Below, piece after piece: positions 1 through 7,079 of a stretch of DNA of 7,202 nt (position 1 is the first letter of the stretch; each line of letters opens with the position of its first letter). The stretch is taken from assembly GCA_021816165.1 (NCBI GenBank), contig JAKAYZ010000103.1:1-7202 (forward strand), read 5' to 3'. Source of the DNA: Planctomycetota bacterium. GTDB lineage: Bacteria > Planctomycetota > Phycisphaerae > WQYP01. Both the position numbers and the translations under genes were made by a program. The notes beneath the pieces are model-generated. The model saw only the letters and a list, made by a program, of their open reading frames with translations, made no database searches and had not been told where the DNA came from.

Positions 1-1612
1 CGCTCCCGTGGTAGTCCGCCGGCCCAAACCGGTAGTTGCCGATATGCTGCTGCCATTTAAAACGCCACCGGCACAAAAACAGGATCTGGGAAATTACCGT
101 CTCCCCGGTCTGGATTTGCTGGAAGAGGCCGAGCCATCTAAAACCGATGGCCAGGAACAAATGGTTCGCCAAAAGGCGGAAGTGCTGCGGGGTTGTCTGG
201 AAAGCTTTGGAATTGATGGTCGCGTGGTGGCCATCGATACCGGGCCGGTGGTAACACTTTATGAACTGGAACTGGCACCGGGCATCAAAAGTTCGCAGGT
301 CGGAGCCTTGGCGAAAGATCTAGCCCGTGCGCTGATGAGGCCTCCGGTTCGGGTTATTGATAATATCCCAGGTAAAAACACGATGGGCATCGAGGTGCCC
401 AACCTGGACAAGGAACGGGTTCGCCTGAAAGAGTTGATGCAGTTGGGTTCGCAGACCATTGAACGCATGGCCCTGCCGATGTGCCTGGGCAAAGATGCTT
501 CGGGTAATCCCCTCATCGAAGACCTCACGACCATGCCGCACATTCTTATTGCCGGCACCACCGGATCGGGCAAGTCGGTGTGCATCAATTCAATTATCAT
601 GACATTTTTGCTGACCCAGCGGCCGGATCATGTGAAAATGATCATGGTGGATCCGAAAATGGTGGAAATGCAGGATTACCGGCAGATTCCGCATCTGATG
701 TCGCCGATCATTGACGACATGAGCAAGGCGGAAAGTGTATTGGAATGGGCCACCCAGAAGATGGACGAACGCTATGAAACACTCTCGGAAGCGGGTGTGC
801 GGCATATCCGGCAGTTCAACCGTCTGACCCGTGAACAGATTCTGGAAAGGTTCAAACCCAGCACGCCGGAGGAAGAGGCCCGCATTCCATTTCACATGCC
901 CTACATTGTGATCATCATCGATGAATTGGCGGACCTGATGATGACCAGCAAGGAAGTGGAAGGCCATATTGTACGTATTGCCCAGAAAGCCCGGGCCGTG
1001 GGAATTCACCTGATTCTGGCCACGCAGCGTCCGGAAGCTCAGGTGGTGACGGGATTGATCAAGTCCAATATGCCGGGACGGATTTGCTTTCAGGTGCGCT
1101 CGCGGCTGGATTCGCGCATCATGTTGGATCAATCCGGTGGCGAGTTGCTCCTGGGCCAGGGGGATCTGCTGATGCTGCGGCCTACCGGCGGCGGCCTGAT
1201 GCGCGGCCAGGGCACCTTTGTGGATGATGCGGAAACCAAGCGTGTGTGCAGCTTCATCACCGAAATAGCCCAGCCGGAATTCCACCCGGAACTCATGCAG
1301 CTTGGTGCTCCCAGCAGCCTTACGGATGAAGAAAAAGACCCCATGTTTGATGAAGCGGTACGCGTGGTGCTGGAAACGCGCCGCGGATCGGTCAGCCTGC
1401 TGCAACGGCGCCTGACCATAGGCTATTCACGGGCCAGCCGGCTTATTGACCAGATGCGGGCGATGGGCATCGTGGGTGCATACAAAGGCAGTCAGGCCAG
1501 CGATGTGACCATGACGGTGGAGGAATGGGACAGCTTCAAGGCCACGCAGGATCAGGAGAAATCGCCGGCGGACGATGAGGAAAGCCCCGCTGCCCCACAT
1601 GACGAATCCTGA
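1..1612 (+). CDS. ftsK: DNA translocase FtsK/SpoIIIE, C-terminal motor part (5' partial)
   Basis: ATP-driven double-stranded DNA pump that clears or segregates chromosomes at the division septum; in the family an N-terminal membrane domain anchors a hexameric motor. The frame stays open to the left edge (the GTG at 8 is merely internal), so the membrane domain and most of the linker are missing here. Numbering from that GTG: an alpha-domain-like region spans about 45-160; the RecA-like beta domain carries Walker A GTTGSGKS (183-190), Walker B VIIIDELADL (301-310) and the LATQRP motif (337-342), then the conserved LDQSGGELLLGQGDLL stretch (373-388). A C-terminal winged-helix gamma domain, about 445-510, includes RRLTIGYSRASRLIDQMRAM, the part that in FtsK reads the orienting DNA sequences. 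The protein ends in a short acidic, Pro/Ser-rich tail. All motor motifs look intact. The family assignment is firm; whether the cell uses it as FtsK or SpoIIIE cannot be told from this part. Confidence 0.97.
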   Translation, partial: APVVVRRPKPVVADMLLPFKTPPAQKQDLGNYRLPGLDLLEEAEPSKTDGQEQMVRQKAEVLRGCLESFGIDGRVVAIDTGPVVTLYELELAPGIKSSQVGALAKDLARALMRPPVRVIDNIPGKNTMGIEVPNLDKERVRLKELMQLGSQTIERMALPMCLGKDASGNPLIEDLTTMPHILIAGTTGSGKSVCINSIIMTFLLTQRPDHVKMIMVDPKMVEMQDYRQIPHLMSPIIDDMSKAESVLEWATQKMDERYETLSEAGVRHIRQFNRLTREQILERFKPSTPEEEARIPFHMPYIVIIIDELADLMMTSKEVEGHIVRIAQKARAVGIHLILATQRPEAQVVTGLIKSNMPGRICFQVRSRLDSRIMLDQSGGELLLGQGDLLMLRPTGGGLMRGQGTFVDDAETKRVCSFITEIAQPEFHPELMQLGAPSSLTDEEKDPMFDEAVRVVLETRRGSVSLLQRRLTIGYSRASRLIDQMRAMGIVGAYKGSQASDVTMTVEEWDSFKATQDQEKSPADDEESPAAPHDES

Positions 1613-1667
1613 GGCTTCCGCACGGTCTTGCGTCCATGGATGCTACCGGCAAGCCAGGTTCAGGGTC

Positions 1668-1671
1668 GGAG
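1668..1671 (+). promoter_or_regulatory. Ribosome binding site of rex
   Basis: GGAG lies 9 bases upstream of the ATG at 1681. The in-frame ATG at 1636 has no comparable purine-rich site just upstream; the nearest GAGG (1611-1614) is more than 20 bases away. This site is the main reason to prefer the 1681 start. Confidence 0.6.
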
Positions 1672-1680
1672 AACAGCATT

Positions 1681-2328
1681 ATGCGTCATGAAGAAATTCC
1701 CAATCCCGCAGTGCATCGACTCAGTATTTATTTGCGGCATCTGGAGGCCATTCATGCTTTGCAGCAGCGCACGATTTCCAGTAAACAGCTGGGCCAGGCG
1801 TTGAGTTACAGCGATGCCCAGGTTCGTAAGGATCTGGCGTATTTTGGACAGTTCGGTCATCCAGGTGTTGGCTACCGTGTGGAGGACATGATCCGGGAAT
1901 TACGTAAAATTCTCGGCACGGATAAAACCTGGAATGTGCTGTTGGTGGGGGCCGGGAATCTGGGCCGGGCATTGATGACCTATCGCGGATTTTTGCGCAA
2001 AGGTTTTCGTTTAGCGGCAGTATTTGATGCGGATTCCACCAAGCATGGCCGCCGCTTCGGAGACCTGGACATTCAGCCGGTGGAGGCCATTTCCCATGCG
2101 GTGGCGACGCTGCACATCAGAATGGCGATGATTGCCGTCCCACCGGAGTCGGCCCAGCAGGTGGCGGATGCGCTGGTGGCGGCGAAAGTTCGCGGAATTC
2201 TGAATTTCGCAGCAGTATCCCTGGCTGTGCCGCCCAACATTTATGTGCAAAGCGTGGACTTGGCTTTGCAGTTGGAGCAACTTTCGTTTCGTATGAATTT
2301 GGGCCAGATGACGGAGCCTTTGCCTTGA
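1681..2328 (+). CDS. rex: Redox-sensing transcriptional repressor Rex
   Basis: Dimeric cytoplasmic repressor that senses the NADH/NAD+ ratio. In the family, high NADH releases it from operators of fermentation and respiration genes. From the ATG at 1681 the protein has 215 residues, the usual Rex length. It has an N-terminal winged helix (about 8-65) with the Rex hallmark RKDLAYFGQFG followed by HPGVGY (49-65). A Rossmann domain has the dinucleotide loop GAGNLG (90-95) and an Asp at the end of the second strand (D116 in AAVFDAD) placed to hold the adenosine ribose. The NFAAVSL stretch is typical, and the C-terminal helix (QSVDLALQLEQLSF) is the one swapped between subunits. The ATG at 1636 would add 15 residues not typical of the family and lacks a Shine-Dalgarno site. 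The gene lies 68 bases after ftsK with no clear promoter, so read-through from ftsK is likely. I found no Rex-type TTGTGA palindrome in front of it, so autoregulation is not supported. Confidence 0.95.
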   Translation: MRHEEIPNPAVHRLSIYLRHLEAIHALQQRTISSKQLGQALSYSDAQVRKDLAYFGQFGHPGVGYRVEDMIRELRKILGTDKTWNVLLVGAGNLGRALMTYRGFLRKGFRLAAVFDADSTKHGRRFGDLDIQPVEAISHAVATLHIRMAMIAVPPESAQQVADALVAAKVRGILNFAAVSLAVPPNIYVQSVDLALQLEQLSFRMNLGQMTEPLP

Positions 2329-2332
2329 TGCG

Positions 2333-3565
2333 TCAGCCTTCACGGAGCAGCAATTCGCCGGACACGCGGCATATTTCCCGGCGGAACTGGGCAATGTTAA
2401 AGCGGCACGCATTGGCCCGCAGGGCCGCAGGGTTGAATTGTGACTGCACCGCTTCATAACGGTCCAGAGCCTCGGCCAGACTTTCTGCGGTTGGGGCCGA
2501 AAAGAAAATTGCGCCCGCTTGATCCCTGTTTGAACCGTCGGCCTGCAGGGGAATCGCCGTTTCCAGAATTCCGCCACGGTCATAGGCAATAACCGGGCGT
2601 CCACAAGCCTGCACTTCCAACGGGGTTAAACCAAAATCTTCCTCACCGGGGAAAATCAGGGCTTGGCAATGCTGGTAATGCCAACGGATGGCGGCGTCAT
2701 CCTGCCAGTGCAAAAATTGGATATGGCGGTTGGCCGAGGCTCCGGCCAGGCGTTTGAGGGCCGGCAGTTCCGGACCGGTTCCAATGATGACCAGCCGGCG
2801 CTGCTTTCGGCCCGTGGCAAAGGCCCGCACGGCCAAGTCCACGCGTTTGTAGGGTACCAGTGCGGAAACAATGAGGTAAAAGTTGTCCGGTGGTCGATCG
2901 GAAGGCCGGAAAAAGTTATCATCAATGGGCGAATATACAGGCGTGGCGGGGCGGTGGTAACAACGCTCGATGCGCCGGCAGACGTTCCGGCACGTGCCGA
3001 CGAAACGGTCAACCCCGGCGTTGCCGGCCAGATCCCATTGCCGCAGCAGCGGACTGGCCAGTTCCAAGGCCATCTTCAAGCCTTCATGGGGCTGGCCCGC
3101 CAGATAATGTTCCCGCGTGTCCCAGATGTAGCGCATGGGGGTGAAGCAATGGCACAGGTGCCTGGCCCCATACGGCACACCAATATTTTTGGCCACACAA
3201 TGACTGGTGCTGATGACCAGATCACACGGCGTTAATTTCACACTGTGAATCGCCGGGAACATCAGCGGCAAAAGACGGCGGTAATGGCGGTCGATCCGGG
3301 GGAAATTCTGCAGAAAAGAAACGGCGGCGATGCGGCTTTCAATTTCGATATCCGTGCGACCGGGCAGATAAAAGAGGGTGGCAATTTTGGCCTGCGGAAA
3401 CAGCCGCACCAGTTGTAAAAGCACCCGTTCGCCACCGCGCATGCCGGTAAGCCAGTCATGGACCAGCCAGATGCGTGGTAAGCACGTATCCCGGCCGAGC
3501 ACAGCGCCGGGTTCCAGCCTCTGGGCGTGATTCGCATCCGGTGTGGCATGGGCGGGCGGGTTCAT
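2333..3565 (-). CDS. Family 4 glycosyltransferase (WbaZ-like)
   Basis: Retaining GT-B glycosyltransferase of 410 residues, expected to move a sugar from a nucleotide donor (GDP-mannose is common in this subgroup) onto a lipid-linked or polymer glycan at the cytoplasmic membrane face. The N-terminal acceptor domain starts with VHDWLTGMRGGER (about 35-47), followed by DLVISTSHCVAKN and CHCFTPMRYIWD, wording I associate with WbaZ-like LPS/EPS mannosyltransferases. The donor domain has SALVPYKR (234-241), whose Lys/Arg should contact phosphates, and the E-x7-E motif in EEDFGLTPLE (E309, E317), then GRPVIAYDRGG. No transmembrane segment is evident. A TTG at 3583 overlapping the upstream stop would lengthen it by 6 residues, but ATG 3565 has AGGA 6 bases ahead. 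About 28 residues precede the first core strand and look like a disordered extension, so a later start remains possible. It is the last gene of the minus-strand cluster. Donor and acceptor are unknown. Confidence 0.93.
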   Translation of the reverse strand: MNPPAHATPDANHAQRLEPGAVLGRDTCLPRIWLVHDWLTGMRGGERVLLQLVRLFPQAKIATLFYLPGRTDIEIESRIAAVSFLQNFPRIDRHYRRLLPLMFPAIHSVKLTPCDLVISTSHCVAKNIGVPYGARHLCHCFTPMRYIWDTREHYLAGQPHEGLKMALELASPLLRQWDLAGNAGVDRFVGTCRNVCRRIERCYHRPATPVYSPIDDNFFRPSDRPPDNFYLIVSALVPYKRVDLAVRAFATGRKQRRLVIIGTGPELPALKRLAGASANRHIQFLHWQDDAAIRWHYQHCQALIFPGEEDFGLTPLEVQACGRPVIAYDRGGILETAIPLQADGSNRDQAGAIFFSAPTAESLAEALDRYEAVQSQFNPAALRANACRFNIAQFRREICRVSGELLLREG

Positions 3566-3571
3566 CGCGGA

Positions 3572-3575
3572 TCCT
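3572..3575 (-). promoter_or_regulatory. Ribosome binding site of the glycosyltransferase gene
   Basis: On the minus strand AGGA stands 6 bases before the ATG at 3565. It lies downstream of the alternative TTG start at 3583, so it can only serve the shorter form and decides the start. Confidence 0.6.
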
Positions 3576-3579
3576 GATC

Positions 3580-4320
3580 TCAACTCGCTCGGGCGGTGGG
3601 TACATGATGCTCAGCGCACCGTTGCATAGCGGCGCGCAGCGTCGGCAGCAGTTCATTGGCGATAATCTGATGAGCTTGGGAATTGGGATGCACGCCATCG
3701 CGGCCAATGACCTGCGCCGGCGGAAAGCGGTGAAGGGCGGCGCCGTAATCGACAAACGCGCTGCCGGTGTGCTGGGCGGCCAGGGCCGCGGCCTGGCGAT
3801 ATTCCTCCAGCCCGCGATCGGACCGCTGCTGTCCTCCATTGCCCGCGATCAGAGCGGCCACGTTTTTACCGGAAAGCTCAGATAAGTAGGGGCCGCGCCG
3901 GGACAGATCGTGATTGGGCATATCCGTGAGAATGGGAAACGCTCCGGCTGCCGCCACTTGTCGCGCCAGCATTTCCAGGTTGGCCGCGCACTGTGCCACC
4001 GAAAGTCGGTTACGCACAATTCGGCCATCGCTGATGATAAAGCGTTTCCATTCCACATCGGCATCGTTTCCACCCAGCATCAGCAATACCACGCATGGTT
4101 GGTGTTTCGCTAAAAGTGCATCCATGACTGCAAGGGCGGCGGTGGTGGTACGATGAATGTCGGCATCCACCAGAATTTCCGTCGAGGGCAGCTTTTCCCG
4201 CAGCAGATCGACATAGCAGATTTGCACCCTGGCGGCAATTTCTGAAATGCGCAGTTCTTCCACCCCCAGCGATATGCTGTCTCCGACAATGAGCAGCCGA
4301 TGGTTGGGCGCTTTACGCAT
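3580..4320 (-). CDS. SGNH/GDSL-family hydrolase or acyltransferase-like esterase
   Basis: Small SGNH-fold protein of 246 residues, a family of esterases, lipases, deacetylases and some acyltransferases acting on sugars and lipids. Block I is LLIVGDSISLG, with the predicted nucleophile Ser15. Block III is LMLGGND (83-86; Asn85 for the oxyanion hole). Block V is DGVHPN, giving the Asp208/His211 pair. The protein begins MRKAPNHRLLIVGDS with no signal peptide, so it is probably cytoplasmic, unlike many secreted GDSL esterases. Block II is odd: the segment at about 52-60 (DADIHRTTT) lacks the usual Gly. The ATG at 4320 overlaps the end of the upstream ligase gene as ATGCGTAA, and GAGGAG lies 10 bases before it. 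The longer frame from 4368 would add 16 residues running further back into the ligase gene and is less likely. Beside a glycosyltransferase and an adenylating ligase, acyl removal from or transfer to a sugar is plausible, but the substrate is not visible in the sequence. Confidence 0.9.
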   Translation of the reverse strand: MRKAPNHRLLIVGDSISLGVEELRISEIAARVQICYVDLLREKLPSTEILVDADIHRTTTAALAVMDALLAKHQPCVVLLMLGGNDADVEWKRFIISDGRIVRNRLSVAQCAANLEMLARQVAAAGAFPILTDMPNHDLSRRGPYLSELSGKNVAALIAGNGGQQRSDRGLEEYRQAAALAAQHTGSAFVDYGAALHRFPPAQVIGRDGVHPNSQAHQIIANELLPTLRAAMQRCAEHHVPTARAS

Positions 4321-5689
4321 GAATGACCGACTCCTCGACGACGGGTTGGCCATTGCCTGTCGTTGCAACGCCTTTCGACTCGGTTGGATAGCGCAGGTCG
4401 ATCAACCGTTTGAGCTTGCGCTGTACGCGCAACTCGCCGTCCTGGTGAATGAAAATGCGCATGTCGAAAATGCCGATGGCCAGATTTTTCATCAGATCAG
4501 GATACTGTTCGGTGGCGGACGCCTGCACCTGACGGCGGATTTCGTCGTGGTCGGTGCGGGCGCTTTCCAGGTGAATTTCCATGATTTCCCGGATGCCTTC
4601 CAGCTTGAAAACGACCTGCCAGTCACCAGAAAGGCCCGGCACATGCTCCAGGATGTTGGAAAACATCAGTGGATAAAGATTGCCACCGCTGGCCACGATC
4701 ATCTCATCCCTGCGGCCACGAAAGCGACTGATGCACAGCCCGCGTTTACCGCAGGCGCATGTTTCGGAAAGGATTTTGGTTACGTCGCGGGTGCGATAGC
4801 GAATTAAGGGCATGACGCGGCGGAGCAGCGTGGTAAACACCATCTCACCAAAACCATCGGCATTGGGTTCGATGATTTCACAGACGAAGCTAAGGTCATC
4901 AGTATGATAGCCATTAAAGGTCTCACACGGCTGATAACCCAGCGCGGATCCAAGTTCCACGCTGCCGTAGCACATTTTAACCTTCACCCCCTGCCATACT
5001 TTGCGCATCCACGGGATGGCTTCGGCGGGCATTTCTTCCGCTCCGCCAATGAAGAGTTTCAGCGGAACTGAACCATGCTTCTCGGCCAGTTCGGTCAGGC
5101 GAATCAGCCAGGTCGGTTCTCCCATCACCACGTTGAACCGATACTGTTTCAGGCGTCGATACACTTCAACGGGATCTACCTTGCCGAAGGCCATGCAAAA
5201 ATTGCCGGCGGCCATCAGGCTGTTGTGCGTGATCATGCCGGGAATCCACATGCAAAAATCGAAGGCATTGGCCACCCGGTCCTGCGCGGTGACACCCATT
5301 AACCGCAGACCTGCCGCGTCCACCTGGGCCATAGCCTGTAGTTCGGCGTGGTCGTAATAGATCTGCTTATTTTTTCCGCTGGTGCCGGAGGATTCAAAAA
5401 CAATGCTGGCAGGTTTACAGATAAAGCTTTCCGGATTGGCGATCACATCATCGGGGGTGGTATAAAAATCGCCGAGGTCGGCGGGAACCCGCACCCGATT
5501 GGCATCAATACCGTGCTTTTGGAAAGCATCGCGATAGAAAGCAGAGTGCTGGGCAGCCCAGAGGACCGTTTGGCGAAAGCGCTTTTGACGCACGCGGCTC
5601 AAAACCGATTCCGGCACGCGCTGGTAAAGATTAGCCAGCGTGCTGGGGGACAGCTTCCCCGCTATTGAGTCCACCAGGCGAATAAGCAT
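4313..5689 (-). CDS. PaaK/CapK-like adenylate-forming ligase
   Basis: Member of the ANL superfamily, in the branch holding phenylacetate-CoA ligase and the CapK/coenzyme F390 synthetase-like proteins of polysaccharide clusters. It would activate a carboxylic acid as acyl-AMP and pass it to CoA or another acceptor. From ATG 5689 it has 458 residues, a normal length. The P-loop-like motif is SSGTSGKNK (100-108). The acyl-adenylate site motif is YGSVELG (241-247). PLIRYRTRD (294-302) carries the conserved Asp for the AMP ribose. The hinge motif is GRRDEMIVASGGNLYP (325-340). C255, H262, C311 and C313 (the last two in CACG) form a possible metal site known in some PaaK relatives. The C-terminal catalytic Lys region reads VQRKLKRLIDLR instead of the familiar PRSEGKAKR, with K425 the likely Lys. 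A TTG at 5695 would add two residues, but GAAGGA is better spaced for the ATG. It follows the aminotransferase by 19 bases. Substrate unknown; true phenylacetate catabolism is unlikely because no other paa gene is near. Confidence 0.92.
   Translation of the reverse strand: MLIRLVDSIAGKLSPSTLANLYQRVPESVLSRVRQKRFRQTVLWAAQHSAFYRDAFQKHGIDANRVRVPADLGDFYTTPDDVIANPESFICKPASIVFESSGTSGKNKQIYYDHAELQAMAQVDAAGLRLMGVTAQDRVANAFDFCMWIPGMITHNSLMAAGNFCMAFGKVDPVEVYRRLKQYRFNVVMGEPTWLIRLTELAEKHGSVPLKLFIGGAEEMPAEAIPWMRKVWQGVKVKMCYGSVELGSALGYQPCETFNGYHTDDLSFVCEIIEPNADGFGEMVFTTLLRRVMPLIRYRTRDVTKILSETCACGKRGLCISRFRGRRDEMIVASGGNLYPLMFSNILEHVPGLSGDWQVVFKLEGIREIMEIHLESARTDHDEIRRQVQASATEQYPDLMKNLAIGIFDMRIFIHQDGELRVQRKLKRLIDLRYPTESKGVATTGNGQPVVEESVIHA
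4331..4336 (-). promoter_or_regulatory. Ribosome binding site of the SGNH hydrolase gene
   Basis: GAGGAG on the minus strand, 10 bases before the ATG at 4320 and inside the 3' end of the ligase coding region. It supports the short form of the hydrolase and translation coupled to the ligase. Confidence 0.55.
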
Positions 5690-5699
5690 TTTCAATATT

Positions 5700-5705
5700 T
5701 CCTTC
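5700..5705 (-). promoter_or_regulatory. Ribosome binding site of the ligase gene
   Basis: GAAGGA on the minus strand in the 19-base gap after the aminotransferase stop. It is 10 bases from the ATG at 5689 but only 4 from the in-frame TTG at 5695, which favours the ATG. Confidence 0.55.
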
Positions 5706-5708
5706 TCG

Positions 5709-7070
5709 TTAGCTTATTGACTGCATGGCCGCCTGAATCGCGGTTTCGGCCAGCTTGGCATCTTCCGGGCGATGGGCCGAGGATATAAACCAGCATGCCG
5801 ACCCGGAATTGTTGATATGCACGCCATGTTCCAGCAGACTTTGGCGGAATGCGGCAAATGTACGTGTATCCACCTTGAGCAAATCACGGTAGTGCCGCAG
5901 CGGATGGCCATTGGTCCCAAAAATTACCTGAAACATGGAGCCTACGCCCTGAACAACACACGGAATTCGGCAGTCATGGGCCGCGCGGTTGATGGCGTCC
6001 ATTAAAAGGCGTCCGTGGGCGTCGATGGCCTCCAGCACGCCAGGCTGATTGAGCTTTTTTAGTGTAGCCAGTGCGGCCGCAGCACACACGGGGTTACCAT
6101 TGTAGGTGCCTCCGTGCTTGCTGATGTTGGCCGCCACCAATTCCATAATATCGCGGCGACCGGTAAAGGCGCTGATGGGGAATCCTCCTCCGATGGCCTT
6201 GCTGAAGACTGCCATATCCGGCACAATTTTTAGAAATTGAGCCGCCCCGCCGGGGGCCACGCGAAAACCGGTCACGATTTCATCAAAGATCAGCACAATG
6301 TTGCGGCGGCTGCACTCCTGGCGAATCCATTCCAGAAAACCAGGCTGGGGCATAATGCAGGCGTTATTGGCCACCAACGGTTCCAAAATGACGGCGGCCA
6401 ACTTATCCCCGTGCCGCTGTAAAATGGCTTTGAGAATTTCCAGTTCGTTCCACGGAGCAATAATGACATCATCAACCACGCCCTGTGGGATGCCCCGGGA
6501 ATGTGGATGCGAGGCCGGAGATGCCAATTCACCGGCTTCATCCAGTGTCGGGCGATTACTGATGGCCAGCACGTCCACCCAGCCGTGATAATGGCCTTCA
6601 AATTTAAGGATTTTGCTTTTACCGGTAAATCCACGGGCGGCCCGAATGGCTCCGCAAATTGCTTCCGAACCGGAACTGGCAAAACGTACCAAATCCGCAC
6701 CCGGAACCATGGATCGAATTTGGCCGGCCAGCTCCACTTCTACCGTATTGCAGGTGCCGAACATGGTGCCACGTTGGAGTTGATCCGTCACGGCTGCGGT
6801 GATCTCCGGGTTGGCGTGGCCTAGAATAACAGCTCCGTAGCTGAGAAGATAATCGATAAATTCATGGCCATCAGCATCCCAGATCCGCGATCCGCACCCA
6901 CGGGCAAGGTACAGCGGATATGGAAGATTGCCGGTGGTGGTAGCCCGGGCCGAACTGGAAATTCCCCCCGCTAAAACCGTTCTGGCCTGCTCAAACCATT
7001 TTTTGGAGGCTGGAGCGTGATCTTGGCTGGGTAGCCCAATTGTCGACTGAAGCTGTCGTGTTTTAATCAT
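5709..7070 (-). CDS. Class III PLP aminotransferase, glutamate-1-semialdehyde aminomutase-like
   Basis: Fold-type I, PLP-dependent enzyme of the class III (omega/subgroup II) aminotransferases, closest in pattern to glutamate-1-semialdehyde 2,1-aminomutase (GSAM). From ATG 7070 it has 453 residues. The N-terminal pattern LAGGISSSAR, then DADGHEFIDYLLSYGAVILGH, is typical. SSGSEA (132-137) binds the PLP phosphate, EGHYHGW carries the ring-stacking position, LIFDEIVTGFR holds the Asp that pairs with the pyridine nitrogen (D263), and FSKAIGGGFPIS carries the Schiff-base lysine K291. The partner-subunit motif is GGTYNGNP (320-327), where true HemL enzymes usually have GTLSGNP. This and the context argue for an amino-group transfer or mutase step in a special pathway, not tetrapyrrole synthesis. 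GTG 7073 directly precedes the ATG; neither has a strong Shine-Dalgarno site. The start lies 9 bases after the stop of the upstream peptidase, so translation may re-initiate. It was not named hemL because identity is not secure. Confidence 0.94.
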   Translation of the reverse strand: MIKTRQLQSTIGLPSQDHAPASKKWFEQARTVLAGGISSSARATTTGNLPYPLYLARGCGSRIWDADGHEFIDYLLSYGAVILGHANPEITAAVTDQLQRGTMFGTCNTVEVELAGQIRSMVPGADLVRFASSGSEAICGAIRAARGFTGKSKILKFEGHYHGWVDVLAISNRPTLDEAGELASPASHPHSRGIPQGVVDDVIIAPWNELEILKAILQRHGDKLAAVILEPLVANNACIMPQPGFLEWIRQECSRRNIVLIFDEIVTGFRVAPGGAAQFLKIVPDMAVFSKAIGGGFPISAFTGRRDIMELVAANISKHGGTYNGNPVCAAAALATLKKLNQPGVLEAIDAHGRLLMDAINRAAHDCRIPCVVQGVGSMFQVIFGTNGHPLRHYRDLLKVDTRTFAAFRQSLLEHGVHINNSGSACWFISSAHRPEDAKLAETAIQAAMQSIS

Positions 7071-7079
7071 CACTAATTC

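Noticed and set aside
590..1405. A 271-codon open frame on the minus strand inside ftsK
   Set aside because: It is antisense to a strongly conserved motor domain. Its translation is His/Arg/Gln-rich with no recognisable motif, as expected for a shadow frame of a GC-rich gene.
2309..2335. Possible terminator hairpin between rex and the glycosyltransferase gene
   Set aside because: Only 5 base pairs with a 17-base loop and no T-run on either strand; too weak to call.
2011..2604. A 197-codon minus-strand frame spanning the rex and glycosyltransferase 3' ends
   Set aside because: It overlaps two well-supported genes, has no family pattern and is compositionally like a shadow frame.
2663..3235. 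A 190-codon plus-strand frame inside the glycosyltransferase gene
   Set aside because: It is fully antisense to conserved GT4 motifs and shows no domain of its own.
4247..4807. A 186-codon plus-strand frame opposite the ligase and SGNH genes
   Set aside because: It is antisense to two genes with intact catalytic motifs and has no recognisable product.
5646..5660. Small perfect inverted repeat GGGGA-CAGCT-TCCCC
   Set aside because: It is a 5-bp stem inside the early ligase coding region with no U-tract. It is probably chance and not a terminator.
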